Below, one piece after another: positions 61,845-64,000 of a stretch of 64,000 nt of DNA. A program made the position numbers and the translations under genes. The stretch is from contig CAVZRJ010000004.1 in the NCBI GenBank assembly GCA_963777665.1, positions 62,001 to 126,000 on the forward strand. The letters are read 5' to 3'. The notes below the pieces were generated by a model. The model had not been told where the DNA came from, ran no database searches, and worked only from the letters and a program-made list of their open reading frames with translations. Within the stretch, counting starts at the first letter, position 1, and the number at the start of each line of letters is the position of its first letter. Source of the DNA: Bog-756 sp963777665 (GTDB lineage: Bacteria; Actinomycetota; Acidimicrobiia; Acidimicrobiales; RAAP-2).

Positions 61845-62192
61845 GTGGCTATCAGGCGGTTGGCGATCACTGTTTTGGGTCTGGGCCTGGCGGGAATGAT
61901 CGTGGCCGCCTGCGGTGCACCCGTATCGAAGCCGAGGCCGTCGAACGCAGAGTTGGCTGCATGTACCCGGTTGAATGGGCAGACTCTCGAATCGGTCTCT
62001 CATCCTGGGGGCTGGACTTCCTTCTATGACGTGCCGCCGAGTCTGGTCAACGCCCTCCATCAGTCCGGCAACGCAACGTTGGAAAAGATCGGCGGGGAAC
62101 TGGCCGTTGACAACAGTCCCAACCATGCAAGATCGTTCAATAGCGTGCTTGAACGTGGAAAGGCGCTCTGCCATTCGCTGTCAACTGCCTGA
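61845..62192 (+). CDS. small lipoprotein
   Basis: A 115-residue lipoprotein with a signal peptide ending AGMIVAACGAP (lipobox Cys). The mature part has two further Cys (AACTRLNG, KALCHSLS) and a helical core. No known domain. GTG 61845 is leaderless-type: TAGGCT ends 7 nt upstream. It resembles no characterised family that I recognise. Confidence 0.75.
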   Translation: MAIRRLAITVLGLGLAGMIVAACGAPVSKPRPSNAELAACTRLNGQTLESVSHPGGWTSFYDVPPSLVNALHQSGNATLEKIGGELAVDNSPNHARSFNSVLERGKALCHSLSTA

Positions 62193-62351
62193 TCTGTCCC
62201 CGGTCACCGGGAGCGGGAATGTTGTCGAGCGTGGCCAAACGGCACTTCTGCCATAGGTGATTCGACGTGTGCCTGACCCCCGCCACCGGGACGACACACG
62301 GCGGCGCTTCGGCGACAGCTTGATCTGGTCGCCCGGTACTAGATTGACCTC

Positions 62352-62831
62352 GTGGACGGCGCCGAGAATCCATCCCTTGGCTGGCGACCGGTTGTCACGC
62401 TGACCCTCTGTGTCATCGGTCTCGGCTTGTCGATCTACACCCTCTGGATTCACTACCAGCCCAGTGCGCTGGCCTGCATCTCTGCTGGGCCAATCGACTG
62501 CCAGGCCGTGCTCACCAGTGCTCAGTCAGTCGTAGTCGGCATCCCGGTGCCGTACTTCGGCATCGTGTTCTTTCTCGGGATGGGTGCCCTCTGTCTTCCT
62601 GCTGCGTGGCGCATCTCTGCTGTGTGGGTTCACGTTCTTCGGCTGGCAGGTGTCGTCGTGGGGATCGGATCAGTGATCTATCTGATTTCGACCGAGTTGT
62701 TCACCGTCAAGAAGATCTGCCTGTGGTGCTCGGGCGTTCACCTGGTGACGTTCGCCCTCTTCATCATCATCGTGACGGCAACTCCCGCCCTGATGGCTCG
62801 TAGCGGTCAACCTCCCGCTTCTCAGCAGTAA
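62352..62831 (+). CDS. vitamin K epoxide reductase (VKOR) family protein
   Basis: A 159-residue membrane protein with four hydrophobic segments. The active-site CxxC is ICLWCSGVH in the last helix pair and the loop Cys pair lies in CISAGPIDCQAVL. VKOR homologues reoxidise DsbA-like thiol oxidases using quinone in actinobacteria. No DsbA partner is adjacent; the Cys-bearing lipoproteins nearby are possible substrates of disulfide formation. GTG 62352 is leaderless-type: TAGATT ends 6 nt upstream. Confidence 0.92.
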   Translation: MDGAENPSLGWRPVVTLTLCVIGLGLSIYTLWIHYQPSALACISAGPIDCQAVLTSAQSVVVGIPVPYFGIVFFLGMGALCLPAAWRISAVWVHVLRLAGVVVGIGSVIYLISTELFTVKKICLWCSGVHLVTFALFIIIVTATPALMARSGQPPASQQ

Positions 62832-62880
62832 CCCTGGCCAGCGGCACCTCTGGGATTGCCCATCTGGCAGACTGCTGCCG

Positions 62881-63570
62881 GTGTTTACAAGAGGCCATCG
62901 AGGCTGGCGGATCGGATTGCTCTCGGCAGTTGTCGGCGCCCTTGCTGGATGCGGTTCTGGTTCGCTGACCGCCAGAGGCTCGTCGACAACATCACTGTCC
63001 CAGTCCTCGACGACAATAAGCTCCACCACTACGACCGAAGTTCCAACACCGTCGAATGCCTCACCGAGCACAACGATGACACCGGCCACCAGTTCAGCCC
63101 CACCGTGCCAGGATGGCCAAATAGCAGTCTCGGATGCGGGCGGCGGTTCAGCCGGTGGCCACCAAGGTCAAGTGATTCTGTTCACCAACCAAAGTCAGTC
63201 AACATGCTCCCTCTCGGGTTATCCCGGAGTGGCCGGACTCAATGCACAGGGTGGCGAAGCTGTCCAGGCCCAGCGCACTCTCAGCGGGTACCTCGGCGGG
63301 CTCCTGACCGCTCCCACTCCTCCCGTCGTATCTCTGGCTCCAATGCAGATCGCCTCAGCCACGGTCGAGGCAACCGATAATCCGATTGGATCGGCCACGT
63401 CCTGCCCGTTCTATCCGTACCTCCTTGTCACGCCGCCCGATCTCACCGATTCAGTACAAGTGACCGTCAGCGGCTTGGGGCGCCCCAATCACCCCGGGCT
63501 CCCCGGGTGCACCGGGATCGAGGTCCACCCTGTGCTGCCAGGCAGTAGTGGAGCATCGGCGGGGTTCTAG
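62881..63570 (+). CDS. DUF4232 lipoprotein
   Basis: A 229-residue lipoprotein. The signal peptide GLLSAVVGALAGCGSG carries the lipobox, a Ser/Thr-rich linker of about 45 residues follows, then a DUF4232 domain (HQGQVILFTNQSQSTCSLSG, GYPGVAGLNAQGG) with a second Cys in SATSCPFYPY. Function unknown. It lies 49 bp downstream of the VKOR gene. Confidence 0.82.
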   Translation: MFTRGHRGWRIGLLSAVVGALAGCGSGSLTARGSSTTSLSQSSTTISSTTTTEVPTPSNASPSTTMTPATSSAPPCQDGQIAVSDAGGGSAGGHQGQVILFTNQSQSTCSLSGYPGVAGLNAQGGEAVQAQRTLSGYLGGLLTAPTPPVVSLAPMQIASATVEATDNPIGSATSCPFYPYLLVTPPDLTDSVQVTVSGLGRPNHPGLPGCTGIEVHPVLPGSSGASAGF

Positions 63571-63684
63571 AGGGGTTCGCCTATTCCGCCGCCCCCTCTG
63601 TTGGCAGCAACGATGGTCCGATGGCGCATCGCCGGACTCGTACACCGTCGAGGAGCTTGACGTGCCCGAAGCCTAGTTGGTGGA

Positions 63685-64000
63685 GTGTCAAACGAACCGG
63701 AACTCTCGAATGATCTTGATGATTACAAACGCATCGTGCAGGCGGGTCAGCGGGCGATGTCCAGGGCAGAGTTGTGGGGCCATGGCAAAATGGCTTCAAT
63801 GCAGGCGTTTGCTTATGAAAGACAGGTGATCAGCGGACAGGACGGTCAACCGCCGCTTCGTCCAGGTAAGCCGCTCAAGTTCGTGGTGGAGGATCCCGCA
63901 ACGGGACATCGCTCATCCACGTGGCGGGTTTGGACGAGCAAGTCCGCAGACGATGTCTTCGTCTGTGAGACCGAGAGCGGCGGCGAGTGGAAGACGAGCC
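63685..64000 (+). CDS. partial hypothetical protein
   Basis: The gene starts at GTG 63685 and runs off the right edge (105 codons visible). It reads DDYKRIVQAGQRAMSRAELW, then KPLKFVVEDPATGHRSSTWR and VWTSKSADDVFVCETESGGE. The STWRVW and DVFV strands resemble an uncharacterised actinobacterial family with a beta-sheet core. No domain assignment is secure. Confidence 0.55.
   Translation, partial: MSNEPELSNDLDDYKRIVQAGQRAMSRAELWGHGKMASMQAFAYERQVISGQDGQPPLRPGKPLKFVVEDPATGHRSSTWRVWTSKSADDVFVCETESGGEWKTS

Noticed and set aside
45181..64000. CRISPR array or cas genes
   Set aside because: The decamer repeats are not regularly spaced and no spacer-like units or cas motifs exist.

Overview
This is a GC-rich actinobacterial chromosome segment, most likely from Acidimicrobiia or a close relative. 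The lineage is inferred from gene content: a BldD-type regulator, F420-dependent luciferase-like oxidoreductases, DUF1707 and DUF2510 proteins, a FolP2-type protein, an ImuA/ImuB/DnaE2 mutasome under an actinobacterial LexA box, and many leaderless starts with a TANNNT box 5-8 nt before ATG/GTG. From about 45.2 kb the composition drops toward AT and the DNA becomes a mobile, decaying island that runs to the right edge.

Layout. 1-5.7 kb (minus strand): hrcA-dnaJ-rsmE, a BldD-like regulator, a small HTH protein, HIT, phoH and ybeY, with a CIRCE operator before hrcA. 5.8-14.8 kb: a DtxR/IdeR-family repressor with an altered metal site, a small acidic protein, a PAP2-like membrane protein, then surface-glycan genes (two GT4, one GT2, a tandem alpha/beta-hydrolase and a Wzm/Wzt exporter). 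14.8-17 kb: lepA and rpsT. 17.2-27.8 kb: a catabolic region with a branched-chain-amino-acid-type binding lipoprotein, thioesterase, F420 enzyme, enoyl-CoA hydratase, carboxymuconolactone decarboxylase-like protein, TetR regulator, cytochrome P450, NTF2-like protein, zinc alcohol dehydrogenase and Baeyer-Villiger monooxygenase. It also holds a fragment of an aldehyde dehydrogenase and one of a ferredoxin. 27.9-33.7 kb: VapBC, then imuA-imuB-dnaE2. 33.7-44.9 kb: a coupled mini-ORF/membrane-protein operon, holA, folP2, a thioredoxin-TPR protein, a phosphotransferase, a PAC2 protein, a DUF1707 protein, an F420 enzyme, leuS and a membrane-anchored protein.

The island starts inside the anticodon arm of a tRNA-Ala(GGC) gene, of which only the 5' half is present. 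Next to it are a tyrosine integrase (frameshifted) and an excisionase. Further in are two IS256-family copies with exact 9-bp target duplications, an ISNCY-type element and an ISL3 element with an 8-bp duplication. Removing the first IS256 copy restores a 390-codon HTH protein. A near-palindromic decamer of the form TAYNNNGGTA occurs ten times, only in the island and mostly between genes. I know of no described system with this repeat. The right end (59.9-64 kb) carries secreted and lipid-anchored proteins and a VKOR homologue.

Many genes carry single-base-type frameshifts, including the essential leuS and holA, so sequencing or assembly errors should be excluded before any of them is called a pseudogene.
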